64,000 bases of DNA from Hesseltinella vesiculosa (lineage: Eukaryota; Mucoromycota; Mucoromycetes; Mucorales; Cunninghamellaceae): NCBI GenBank assembly GCA_002104935.1, contig MCGT01000007.1:62001-126000 (forward strand), read 5' to 3'. The notes under the pieces are model-generated. The model saw only the letters and a list, made by a program, of their open reading frames with translations, was not told where the DNA came from and made no database searches. Positions 46,229-58,399 of the stretch are shown piece after piece (positions within the stretch are counted from its first letter, which is position 1; each line of letters starts with the position of its first letter). The position numbers and the translations under genes were made by a program.

Positions 46229-46705
46229 GATACAATAAAATAAAAATAAAAATATCCCCGCATTTCCATCGATATTTACTATAAGAATGGCCCACCGTCT
46301 CATTCACAAGCACAACCAATGCATGCAAAGGGTCATGTTTGATTTGGCAGTCCACAATGGCACTGGCCTTGTGCTGCATTCCCAATTTGGAATAGTTGCA
46401 CGCTGAGCCCTCTTGCTCTTTATTTTTTCTTTTCCTTTTCATTAACATTCTGTAAATTCAACTTGCCAGGCAATGGCATGGAGAAAAATAAAAGTGATTG
46501 GCCATGCTGGAAACACGCTTGAGAAGTGAAAAATCGCTTCCAGTTTGGTAAAATACGCGCACTGGGTCACTTACAGTAGGTAGCCTGGCTGCCGAGCGTT
46601 CATGTTAGCATGCGGCCAATGAAATCGCAGTAGAATTTATTACCAGAGCTTTTCCCTTTTTATTTAATCTTCTTCTTCTCTTACCTCCGTTTTCCTCATC
46701 CCTTA
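46229..46705. other. Intergenic, promoter of the Pan1-like gene
   Basis: No coding potential seen. CT-rich tract (about 46649-46700) leads directly into the ATG at 46706. Confidence 0.4.
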
Positions 46706-49700
46706 ATGTATAGCTCCATCGGTGTAGGTCAATCTACACCAAGCAATGCCAATCCTTCCGGTGGTAAGTGCCTATTCACATCAGCATAGCCATGTCTACT
46801 CTCCATGCTTCTCTGCCTAAAAATATTCCATGGTCTGACCTCATTTTTTTATTCTTCTCCAGGCATTCGGTTAAACTTCATCACGGCCACGGACCAAACA
46901 AAGTTTGAAGACTTATTTCGACGGGCAACAGCTTCCAGTGGTGGTAGACAGATCAGTGGTAAGTGTCCTGCCTTGAAATAGAAAAAAAAAGTAGTTTGTC
47001 CATACAACCTGGACTCATTTTTTTTGTCGTTTTTCTTCTCAAGCTGCTGCTGTACGTGACATTTTGGCTCGCTCTCGCCTTGATAATGATGCATTGGCAA
47101 AGATTTGGTAATGAATGAGAATAAAATGGAGGGACCTTATAAACAATAGTCAAAAATGCTTACCCGTCATCCTCCAGGGATATGTCCTCCATCGCCAAGG
47201 GCCCCACCTTGTCATTTCCAGAATTTGCAGTGGCCATGTACCTGACGGCCAACAAGCTGACCGGCAAAGCTTTGCCATCACAACTACCTCCCAATGTACG
47301 TGAAGAAGCCGAGATTGCCATGGCGACCCTGGCTTCGACGGAGCCGACCTCGTCTCAGCTCATCGATACGGTCGGTGCCTTGCAGCCTCCTCAGCAGCAA
47401 CAGCCCATGATGACAGGCATGTTGCCTCAGCAGCAACAGCCCATGATGACTGGCTATCCAGTTCTACAGCAGCCCATGATGACCGGCTATCCTGGCATGC
47501 AGCAACAGCTGCAGCAACCCGCCATGCTCCAGCCTCAAATGCCCATGGCTACCGGCTTCCCAGGCAGCAACATGATGCAGGCCTACCAGGCCCCCATGCC
47601 CACCGGACGGCCTCTTGGCCAGCCCAAGGCCCGCCTCCAAAACAACGACTTTGCCAGCAAGATGATGCCCAACCAAGCTATCAAGCAGAACCTGCTCGCG
47701 CCTTCCCTCGGCACCCACCAGACCGATGCCATCTCGTGGAAGATCAGCCCCGAAGAAAAACAGCGCTACCGTACCATCTTTGAGGCATGGGAGACGTCAG
47801 GCACCGGCTACCTTGCTGGTGACATCGCTCGCCAAGTGTTCTTACAGTCGCAGGTGTCGGAAACCGACCTGATGAAGATCTGGACCTTGGCCGACCGTGA
47901 CAACCGAGGCAGTCTGGACGTAGACGAATTTGCCATTGCCATGCATCTTGTCTATCGCAAACTCAACAATTTCGATGTACCATCCGTCCTGCCTCCCGAG
48001 CTGGCACCTCCCACCAGCGTGCTCAAGAAATTCGTCATTGGCCACCGGCCTGCCACCTCACCCTCGCCGCCACCTGCGCCAGTCCAGCCCTCTGCATCCG
48101 GCAACCGACGCTTTGATGACGGTAGTGGCTATGTCTCACAAGCCCGCCGACCCCTCGGCAGCGCCCTCGCCGTTTCCCGTAGCTACGACGACGTCAGCAA
48201 CAGCCAAGACGACTCTATCAGCCGCGAACGCGCCGCTGCCTTGGACGAGCTGCGCCTCCAGATCCGCCAGTCGAAGAAAAAATTGGACCTAGTCAACCAG
48301 GAGACCGCCAGGCGCCAGCCGGCTGCCGTCAGTGCCCAGGCCAGCCGTTTCTCGGTCGAAGAGCTCAAGGACAACATCCGCAAGACCCAAGACCAGCTGG
48401 GCCGTGCCTTCCGTGGACAAGAATCATCGGCTGCCTACTTTCGAAACGCCGACACCCTGCTGGAGCTCCTGGAAGAACAGTCAACCCTGCAGGACGAGAT
48501 CCAGTACCTCTGTAACCGCGACATCCCAGTATTGGCCCGCCAGCTGCGCTCTGCTGCCGCCGAGCTGCGTGATGCCAAGGTGCGCGATGGCCGTCGTCAA
48601 GACGGTGGTCAGGACTACACTGTTTACCTGCAACCCACTGGACCCGGAGGCACCACAACCGAAAGTGACCGTGTGCGCGCCAAGGCTAAAGCCATGATGG
48701 CCGCTCGCAAGCTGGGAACAAGCAGCGCCAAGGATGCCGATGTCGAGCGCCGCCGTGCCGAAGATGACAAGCTCGCCTATGACCGTCTTGCCGATGAAGC
48801 CGAGCGTGACATGGAACGCAGCCGCGATGCCCTGCGTGATCTCGGAGGCGAATTGCGCTATCTTGAACAGCTGCGCGAAAACCCCTGGGTCACCGACAAG
48901 AAACGATTCGAAAACGGCCAGGACATGGGCTATGAACTACGCCGCTTCTTGGACCAGTTGGACCGTGACGCACCTTTGGACCGTGCCCCTGCTCCAGCAA
49001 CCTCGGCCCGCTCACCTCTCGCCTCGTCCTCTCTCTCACCTGCACCACCCTCTCTTTCCTCAAGCACCTCCCCCTCTTCGTCGACCCCTCGCTCACCATC
49101 CTCTGCTCCTTCGCGCCCAAGAACGGCCGACGAAATCAAGAAAGAGGTACAGCTTTTGTTCAATATGAGCCGCGGATGGGAAAAATAGAAAACCAGCAGC
49201 TCAACTCATGTCGTCTTTTTTTTTTTTTCCCATTGTTAGGCTGAGCGTCGTGTACAGGAGCGGCTGGAAGCCTTGCGCAAGAAACGTGAAGGGTCTTCAC
49301 CCAAACCCGCCGTGTCAACGCCACCTGCACCTGATGCTGAAGAACAAGCAGCACAACAGCGCTTGCGTGAAGCCGAGCAGGCAGCTCAGGCCAAGATCCG
49401 GGATGCCCGTTTAGAAGACGACAGGCGCCAACGCCAGCTTCAAGAAGAGGAACAACAGCGCCAACAAGAACAAGAACGTCTCAGAGAGCAAGAGCTTCGT
49501 GAACAACAGCTGGAACAAGAACGGCGCCAGCGAGAACAAGATGAAGAACAACAACGGTTACGAGAGGAAGAGGACTTGGCCCAACGACGACAAGCCATTG
49601 CCAAGCAAGAAGAAGATGCCCGTCTGGCCCGTCAAGCTGCTCTCGAACAGCAGCTGGCCCAAGAAGAGCAACAACAACAACAACAGCAGCAGCAGGCTCG

Positions 49701-51312
49701 ATCGCCTTCGCCTCCACCACCACCACCCGTTGCACCACCGGCTCCTGCTACACCACCGGCTCCTGCTACACCACCGGCTCCTGCTGCACCACCAGTGCCT
49801 GCTGTCGACACCACCCCGAAAGAGCAAGCGCTCGTGGATGATCAACCCGCGGCAGCCGGCGGTAGCAGCAATAACCCCTTTGCCAAATTGCAGCAGCAAC
49901 AGCAAGATGCTACCTCACCTACTAGCCCGATCGAATCACCACCATCGACATCCAGAGCTGACAAACGTGTGAGCTACAATCCCTTTGCCGCCTTCTCTGC
50001 CTTCTCTGCCACCTCTCGCAAGGATGTAGACAGTGACTCGGATTCCGACTCTGACGGATGGGGTGATGACGACCAGCAAGATTCTGATGACGATATTCCT
50101 GCCGCCGGCAGCGCCAAGAACCTTGCCGACAAGCTCTTTGACGCCATGAGTCAGCGAAAAGTCGGTAAGTCCACCCTTCTATTTTTTTTTCATGCAATTT
50201 CATCATCATTAACTATTTTTTTTTTCATCAATAGGCGCCACCCCACCTCCCTTTGCTTCACCCAAGCTCTCCGAAGATACCAGTGCTTCCAGTGCGATCC
50301 CACCCCCTCCACCCGCTCCACCTGTTGCCGACCTGCCCGTCCCACCTCCACCTCCACCACCTGCTTCTTCCACGGCTGCCGTACCTCCTCCACCAGCTCC
50401 ACCAGCTCCACCTGCTCCTTCCATGGCTGCTGTGCCTCCTCCACCTCCCGCTCCTGCCATGTCATTCCAACAACAACAAGCGCCAGCCGGTCCTGTGCCA
50501 GCTGCGTCTAATGACCGCAGCGCATTATTGAGCCAAATCCAACTAGGCACGCAACTCCGCAAGACTGTGACCAACGACCGTAGCCAACCAGCCGCCTCTG
50601 GCCAAGTGCTGGGCGGCGCCATGCCAGCAGCTCCAGTGTCTTCCCCTCCTTCAGCCCCTGCTCCCCCTCCAGCTCAAGACGAGCCTGCCGCGGCCCCTCC
50701 AATGATGTTTGGAAGCAACAGCTTCTTAAGTGAACTGCAAGCCCGCACCGGTGGGGCTGCCTCGTCCACGACCGAAGTTTCTCCTGCGGAACCCCAAGTC
50801 CCCAAGACCGACACCTCACCCGCTGCCCAAGGCACCGAATATCTAGCTCTGTGGGACTATGAAGCCGTAAGCGATGGCGATCTCTCTTTCAAGGCCAACG
50901 ATGTGGTTTTGGTCGCTGACCCCGATGGCAAAGAAGACTGGTGGCACGGTTCCTTGAAGCATGACCCTCAACAAAACGGCTTCTTCCCTCGAACCTTTGT
51001 CGAACTGGCCTCGGCTGCCGATGGTAATTCCCAGAACAAAAAAAAACCTCATGCATATGCTCAGATTTTCTTTTCTTTTCTCTTTGATTAGCTGTTCCTG
51101 TTGATGAGCCTATTGAAGCTACGCCGTCTTTGGAAATCAAAGCCACTGTTCTTTATTATTTCGAAGGACCACCCGAAGATGATGATTGCTTGTATGTAAA
51201 TGAAGGGATGCAAGTGACGATTGTAGACAAATCTCTTGGTGACTGGTGGAGGGTTCGTTTAGAAGATGGTCAAGAAGGCATTGTGCCTGCCAGCTACTTG
51301 GAAGAGTCCTAA
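46706..51312 (+). CDS. EH/WH2/SH3 endocytic scaffold, Pan1-intersectin-like
   Basis: Seven exons in frame (46706-46763, 46863-46958, 47044-47107, 47178-49146, 49240-50164, 50235-51023, 51092-51312) give 1373 residues. Order: EH domain 1 (ATDQTKFEDLFRRATAS on), a Pro/Gln/Met-rich repeat segment (QQPMMTG units), EH domain 2 near residues 258-350 with an EF-hand loop (DRDNRGSLDVDEF), long coiled coils rich in Arg/Glu/Gln, a Pro-rich region, a WH2-like motif (DRSALLSQIQLGTQLRKTVT), and two C-terminal SH3 domains (EYLALWDYEAVSDGDLSF; ATVLYYFEGPPEDDDC). EH domains bind NPF peptides, WH2 binds actin and activates Arp2/3, and SH3 domains bind Pro-rich partners. It is likely a coat scaffold at actin patches. 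Codon use is noticeably GC-richer than in neighbours in the central exon. Confidence 0.9.
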
Positions 51313-51895
51313 TACCTCTTTTTTTTTTTTCGCATGATCAATAAATACTCTACGCATTTTGCAATCCTGCTACTTTTTTTTTTTTTTTTCATGGCCAGGG
51401 CGGGGTCAGGCCGCACCAGAGAGCTAAGTCGCCGCGATGGCCTGTGCGCTAGGGAGGTAAATATGCTGGCTGCGAAGACTGAGGTTCCTTGGGAGCAAAG
51501 ATGCTGGTGGATCTGGCACACAAAGCTGTTTTTAACGGCACGAAAACCGCAGCGCCGTGCATCGGACACGAGATGTAATGCTTTTATTCTAGCTGTCAAG
51601 ATGAAGAGAATAGGATATAGGAGCATTAGCGCAGGGCTGGTATGGCCATGCCTCGCCGGCAATCTACGCTAAATAAGGTGCTGACTTCCTACCAGTAAAA
51701 TGGGACGGCTAAACTAGCCGGCATGGAAGCTGGAGGCATTTTGCCCTGTTAAGAAACGATGAAAAAAAAAAAAAAGATTGACTGAAAAGCACTAAAAAAA
51801 TATTTACTAAAAAAAAAGGAAAGGTCAAATAAACAAGGGAAGACAGAAATAGAAGGATGGTTGGAATATAATGGGAACGAGGGAAGGTTGGTTAG
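51313..51895. other. Convergent intergenic region
   Basis: 3' flanks of the Pan1-like gene and the KDM5 gene. A GC-richer block (51400-51720) has short inverted repeats such as ggctaaactagcc and no ORF of note. I could not assign it to any RNA family. Confidence 0.35.
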
Positions 51896-54800
51896 CTATG
51901 TACTGGAAGAGGGAAGAGGAGGGTTAGGGAAAGATGCGTTGGAAGGAAGAGGGTGGTTTGGCTTGATGCGGCTGGCGGGAGGATGGTTACCAAGGTCAAG
52001 AGGCGGTCGTTTCATTGGCGTGACAGAGTATTCAGAAGAAGGGGCAGGGGCGGCAGTGGGTGGGTCGGCGACAGGAACAGGATTCATGATGGATGACAGC
52101 GAGAAGCCAGCAGAAGAGGAGGATGGGAAGGAGGGGGTTGGTTGGGATGCGGGGTCATGGGAAGATGCAGATGAGGAGGACGATGAGCCGTTCGAGAGAA
52201 GAGGAGGCAGAGGTGCAGCAGCGGCTGCATTGGAGGTGTTGGTGAGCTCATGCACGGACGTGGGTGGCGACGGTTGCGAGAGGGTTTGAGAAATGGCCGA
52301 GAGTTCATTGATTTTTTGCACTAAAAAGTCGATTTCGAACTGCATGTAGATGGGCAGGCCAATCAGTTCGCGCAGGTATACTTTTGCTGCAGGTAGGTCG
52401 TCGGCCTCCAGCTTGGGTTTGGAGCGGCAAAAGGTCCATAGCTGGTCACGGTAGGGTGTCAGGGAGAGAAGGATATCCTTGACATCGGCATAGAGTTCAG
52501 GCACAAAGAGGAAGTTGTTGGCCTCGTCCATGTGATGGCAGATATCAACCCAGCTGGGACGGTGTGAATGGTAATAGTCGAATAGGGAGGCGTGCTGTTC
52601 TGGCTTGCACACAGGACAGACATATGAGGTGTTGGCGTCGAATTTTCTCGATGACAGCTTGACACAGGAGCCGTGATACCATTCTTGGCAGCTGTCGCAG
52701 TTGACCATCCAGCCGGACTCTGGCTGAAGACAGATACAATAGTGATCTTTCGGCGTATTGGCTGAGGTTGAGGCAGTCGAGAAGGGCGGGCGGGAGCGGC
52801 GATGCTTCATAAAGTCGTTGACCTCCTTGCGCATGGTGGCAAGGCACGCCTTGATATCTGGCTTGAGTTTGTGGTTAGGGCCGGAGAGGATGCGGGACAA
52901 GATCAGGCTCCAGGAGCACAGGGTGTCGGCGTGCTTGGCCATGATCTTGGTTTGGTCGCCAACGAGGCTGGCGGGCAAGTGGCGGGCAGCGTCTTGCAAG
53001 GTGCGGATATCATCTAGGGTGGGGCGGTGCAAGAGCTGCTGCTGCTGACACTGCATCATGGTGCGTTGGTAGTCCCGCTGGAAATCGGCGGCGCGCGACC
53101 GCATATCGCGCAGTTGTTCGTAGAGGGCTTGTTGTGTGGGCACGTCCTGGTCGACGTTGAGGATTTCATCAATTTCGTCCAAAGTGATATGAACGTGGGG
53201 CGCAGGTTCGACATTGGGATTGGGAGCGAGGAACAGCGTTGCTTGTTTGACCCAGTTGCGGCCAGCTTTCTGCTTGGCAACAAGGTTGTCGTACAGAGGC
53301 TCATTCACGTCACACATACCGATTTTCTTCGCATGGGCCACACATTCGTCAATAGCGTTTTGCTCTAGTGGGGGCTTCAGGGCTTTGTTGGTCTGGACAT
53401 AGAAATCGGCGTGCGGGTGGACATTAGGCACGCGGTCACGGACGGCGGAGCTGAACGCCCAGCTTCGTTGCTTCAGATCCTGCCATTCAGTCAGCGTATA
53501 AACCGGTCTGGCTAGCGAGGCGTCGACAGCGTCTTCAAAGTCCCGGACAGGCTTGACCAGCGCATCGGCCAGGGCCAGATAGCCGTGGTGATCCTCGACC
53601 TTCCATTTGTTGCCTTTGGCAAGGAGGGCGGTCAGGTCTGTGTACCAGGTCGATAAGAAGTTGTTGGGTGCGCTGGCTTTGGGTGGTGAGGTAGGCGATT
53701 CCATGGTAGTGATCGCTTCATGAAGATCGTGTTGGAGCTTGATGCCGTCATTATTGGAGATGGTGCAGTTCGCAATGAGTTCGTGAATCATGGCAATGAG
53801 TGCGTTGTAGTTGACCGAGAGGCATTGGTGCATGGCCATGGCCCAATTTTCTTGTGCCTTGTCGGCTGCTTTGACTTGGGTCACCATGTCATCCAAGTCC
53901 TGGTCGCTGTATCGCAGCATCAAGCGTTTGGATTCCACAGGGCAGCCACAGAGCTTTGTGTTGCCAAGGTCATCAAATATATAAAAAAAAAAGTGGTGAG
54001 TTGATGCTGGCACCTTTTCATTGCTTACCTCTTCCACATGGTCTAGACAGACTACCACTTTTTCCGCGCAGCTGCAAGAGACATGGGACAGATGGGTGTA
54101 GCAATGGCAAAAGTCGCATTGGTATTCGACATCGTCCTCATGGCAGGCTTGGAGGAGGGCAGGGTGTTTTTCACGGGTGGAGGCGCGGGCATTCATTTCG
54201 CGTGCACACATTTCTTCCAAGGCAGGTTTCAGCCATCGTGCATTGTCGTTGGTGAGCTCCATTTTAAAGGTATTCACCAGAAGTTCATCGTGTGAGAAGC
54301 AGGGATGGCGTTTGTACTCTTTGTAGCGTTTAGCGCATTCCAGGCCCAAGTCGACCCAGTCTGGCGGAGCAAAGTTGACAGCCTCACAAAAGTTGAACTA
54401 CCAAGACCCAAAAAAAAAAAAGGTAAGTTTGATGCCTCTTTTTTTTTTTTGACGGGCGACTTACACCATGGTTGAAACCAGAATGGTAGGCCTTAGGAAA
54501 GGTGACGACAAATTCTCCAGGGCGCTGGTCCACAGCAAAGACTCGGACTTTTTCCTTTAGCAGTCGGCCGGGGCTGAGCATGGTAACCAATTGGAAGAGC
54601 AGGTTGGGTTGCTGTTCAAAGAGCTCGGGCACGGCGTCGCGCATGGTCTGTTCGAATTTCCCAGTGTCGTCGCCAGGAATGCCGTACCAAGTCTTTGTTT
54701 CGCCCCAGTGCATGTAGTTGATCGAGTAGGTGTAATGATCTTCATTGTGCCAGCAAAAAGCCGAAAAGCACATGCCAACGTAGAGCCAGGGCACCATCAT

Positions 54801-56336
54801 ACCACTGATGTCGGATTTGATATGGGTGAAGAGCGATTGGGGCAGGATCGGGATCATGTTCAGGTTCCAAGGATCGACATATTTGTTGTCTCTTTCCATG
54901 GAAGGAAAAGCGCTGGAACAAAGGTGAAGAGAATGAGGGCCTTGCTTTTCTTTCTTGTCTACTTTTTTTTTTTTTTTTACCTCCCATGCTGTGTACTATG
55001 CAAGTCAGCTCCATATTCCACCTCGCATTCCACATGAGGATCATCCACCAGGCGCCAGAATTCATTTTCGCAGTCTTCTTCAGAAACATCCGTGGCATGT
55101 TTGACCGTCCTTGTCTCATCTGTGAACCATTTGACCTTGAAGTCTTCACACACCTTTTGGAATTCGGATAGCGAGTATTCGCCACCATCTTCAAAGCCAT
55201 AGTCATTGCCCGAGGCGATCAGGCACTTGTAGCAATACCATTCGTCTTTGGGAGCGGTTTTCAAAGGCGGATCCAAGCAAGACATGTGGTAGCCTCGTTC
55301 ACAGTCATCACATTCAAGCAGTTCGTCTTTGCGCTCGCTGGAGTGACACACTGCACAGGCCAGTTGGTCGCTATCGGCTGAGTCGTTGACATCGTCTAGG
55401 AAACCAAATGGAAAAAAAAAATGAAGACTTGTGAGTTAAAAAAAAAGAACTTACGGTTGGCATTGTCCGAGAGTATGATCTTGGCCTTTGTTTTTTCAAG
55501 CCAGTCTTCATATGGCAAGACGATGCGAGAATAGGCGGATTTCAGGCCATTGGATAGAGATGTGCATTCACGACGGTTGTAGCCCATACCACGACCAATT
55601 TCAGCCCATTTTTTCTTTTCATTGACCTAGCGAACAGAGGACAGTGAGCAAAGGCGGGGGGAAGACAAAAGGAGGGCAAAAATAAAAAATAAACGAGTCT
55701 TACAATTTGATAACCACCATACTTTTCCACTTCCTTTTTCAGATTGTAGAGATCGATTGGGCGTTTATCCAATTGAGGGATGCGTGAGATTGGATGGCCA
55801 AACAAGCGATGGAATTTTTGCACTTGTTCCAAATAGTTAACGTTGGCACGGGTGCCACCTTCCATGCTGTTCAGTTTCTGAATACGAGTCCGGAAGCGAA
55901 ATTTCTATATCAATTGAAAATAAAAAAAAAAGTGTAAGTGTGAGAGATAAAAATGTGGAAGGAGAGGGGGAGTAAATACCTCCGTATTCAAAGAAAAAGG
56001 CGGTTTGTAGGAAGCAGGCGGTACAATCTTAATGATCCCATATTGTTCGGCTTCAGGGCGAATGGATTCAATGTACTGGAGCGGGTCCTTGAATTGCTCA
56101 GGCGTAGGATGATAGATGGGTGCTTCGGTAAGGCCAAAGATACGTGGTTTCGTTCGCACAGGAGGGTCATTGTTGCGTTTGACGGAATTGAGATCTAAGG
56201 TTTCAGGCAAATTTGTTCTGGTGGCGTATGGCTTGTTGCGGGTTGGAGACTTGACCTGATCGCTTTCTCGCTCGGTCCTAGCAGGTGTCACTCGTAATGA
56301 TATTCGTTTCATTCTCGTTTGGCTTTGACCTTGCAA
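51896..56336 (-). CDS. KDM5/JARID1-type histone H3K4 demethylase
   Basis: Seven exons on the minus strand (55980-56336, 55704-55904, 55455-55626, 54981-55395, 54465-54912, 54029-54397, 51896-53953) give 1339 residues. Order: JmjN ([20 protein letters not shown]), ARID ([20 protein letters not shown] on), PHD1 ([20 protein letters not shown]), JmjC with Fe ligands His/Glu in CWHNEDH and His in AYHSGFNHG, a C5HC2 zinc finger ([17 protein letters not shown]), a PLU-1 helical region, and PHD2 ([20 protein letters not shown]). This is the full Lid2/KDM5 layout. It removes methyl groups from H3K4me3/2 in the nucleus using Fe(II) and 2-oxoglutarate. Intron 53954-54028 (75 nt) is in frame and stop-free, so retention would add a 25-residue insert in the zinc finger region. 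Confidence 0.95.
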
Positions 56337-56602
56337 TGGCTACAAAAAAAAACAGAAGAGAGCTTGCTTTAGGCTTTTAGAGAACCAGAACGAGAGGGAA
56401 AAAAAAGATGGGTGGATGAAATATTAAAATGAAGGGAAAAAAGGAACAGAATTCAATGATGGATCAATACCTACAAGAAATACAGCGTCGATAAATACGT
56501 TTGTTGTAGAATGGAAAAGGTGAAAGATCAAACAGAGGGTGAGCAACAAAAAAAAAGGAGAAGAAAAAAAAAATCGATCTATTTTATTGGCAAGTCGGAG
56601 TT

Positions 56603-57837
56603 CTATTGTTGCTGGGCAAAAAGCAGGGTGTTCATGGCATGTTCAAGAACTGGCAGGCATTTTGCATGCACCTTGAAGGTCGTCAAGTCGTCGGCTCGAG
56701 TGGCTCCTTCGTTCAGCATACCTACAGGCTTGCCCCAGTCGTGGGCCATCTTGACCAGTCGGAAGCTAGAATAGGTTGCCAAGGACGAGCCAATGACGAG
56801 CACAGCGTCGGCCTGTCGTACCATGGCTTCTGCCTGTGCATGAACAGCTTTCGGAATGCTTTCGCCAAAAAAGATCACTTTGGGCTTCATCATGCTTGAT
56901 TGGCAATGCTGGCAACTGGGGATCCGGAAGTCGTGGTAGGACACGTCACCCAGGTTCACATCCCCATCGGGGTTGACGGTTACCGTTGAATAGTCAAACG
57001 AGGCCCATTGCGGGTTCAAGGCAGAGAGACGTTGTTGGTAGCCATCACGAGATTCTGTATGGCGACAGTCCAGGCATTCCACTTCGAATAAGGATCCGTG
57101 GAGCTCTACAATTTTCCGTGGTGGCGTGCCAGCTGTATGATGCAGGTGGTCGACATTTTGCGTAATCAAATGGCTGACGTGTTGTTCTTGGATCAGGCGG
57201 GCAAGGGCAATGTGTGTGGCGTTGGGTTGAGCTTTGGCCATGTCTTTCCAGCCGAGATACCCCCGCACCCAGTAGCGTTGCCGCGTCAGTTCGTCGGCTA
57301 TCAGTTCGTGATAGAGAATCGGCCGATGGTTGGGATTTCGAACATAGACGCCCTGGAAAAAAAATTGTCAGTTTACATTTTTTTTTCTTGATGATCATTT
57401 GATATTTACTTGCTTGGATCGATAATCTGGGATGCTAAACATGGCAGTCGTACAAACAAAAAAGCCAGTAAGAAACCCCTTGAAAGCCCTTTTTTCCTTG
57501 GATGCCCGTCCACTTACCCACTGTCAGTGCTGACGCCTGCAACGAGAAGCGGATGGGACGTGGGCATGGAAAAGGATGAGTAAGATTAGAAAGAAGCAGA
57601 GTGTGGATGAATGGACCTGCCTGCTCCAGTAATGACGAGCAATTTGCCCTTGTGCTTTCGTATGAATTCGGTCACGGTCTCGTTGGCCAGATTCGTATCG
57701 TGAATGGTGGGTATCCTTGGTGTGGGGGTGCGTAGCTGTGGCATACGGATGGTCGAACTCCATAATTTTGCAGAGGCTGACATGAACCGTCTATTCCATA
57801 ATGGTCTAGAGCGATGTATGCTCAATGCTAAGGTCAT
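56603..57837 (-). CDS. Sirtuin, SIRT4-like NAD-dependent deacylase
   Basis: Four exons on the minus strand: 57621-57837, a 19-nt microexon 57518-57536, a 25-nt exon 57410-57434, and 56603-57352; 336 residues. The NAD motif is assembled across three exons (VITGAG|VSTDSG|IPDYRSK). Next come RQRYWVRGYLGW, TQNVDHLH, the catalytic His in VELHGS, and two zinc CxxC pairs (CLDC, CQHC), then FFGESIPKAV and GSSLATYSSFRL. The sequence RSKQGVYVRNPNHRPI resembles class II (SIRT4) sirtuins, and the Arg-rich N-terminus could be a mitochondrial presequence. Substrates are unknown. Intron 1 (57537-57620) needs a GC donor (GCAG|GCAGGT). Confidence 0.9.
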
Positions 57838-58399
57838 ACTGTAATAATGATGTCCTTGGCCATAGGGGAAAAAGGGAAAAAAAAAAAAAATCGCCAACCC
57901 TTGCACGCAAAGGCAAGAATTCAACTCCGCCTACCGTAAAGTGTGGGCAGAGGTGGAACCAATCAAGGTTCAGTTTTCTTGCTAAACTTGCAGCTTTTTT
58001 TGCTTTTCTCTTTGTCTTTCTTTCTCTTTTAGATTTCGTTGCATTAAAAAAAAGATCAGTAGACGCCAAGGTAAATCGTGATAGTTTAAGCTGATGCCAT
58101 TACTCAGTTGCCCTACGTTTCTTGTGTTTAGTCATCCAATTGGCACTTTTTTCCCATCGATTGACCTTGACCTCTTTTTTTTCTTCTTCTTTCTCTCTCT
58201 CTCTTTTTGTTTCACCACAGTAAGATGACCATGACGATTAAAGTGATCAGAATCTTACCAGCTTCTTTTTGTATTTTATTTACTGGCTAGAAAGAAAAAA
58301 ATAGCAACAGCAGACCAACGCATCGCCTTCTTGACACCATCCTTCTCACCTTTGATTCTCGTCGATTAAACAAACACAAAAGCTTTTGACTCAGCATCA
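57838..58399. other. Divergent intergenic region
   Basis: Shared promoter region of the sirtuin (minus) and PSP1-domain (plus) genes. T/C-rich tracts lie near 58170-58215. No further feature. Confidence 0.4.

Noticed and set aside
47464..47718. Open minus-strand frame opposite the Pan1-like gene
   Set aside because: Antisense of the Gln/Met/Pro-rich repeats; no homology and no independent signals.
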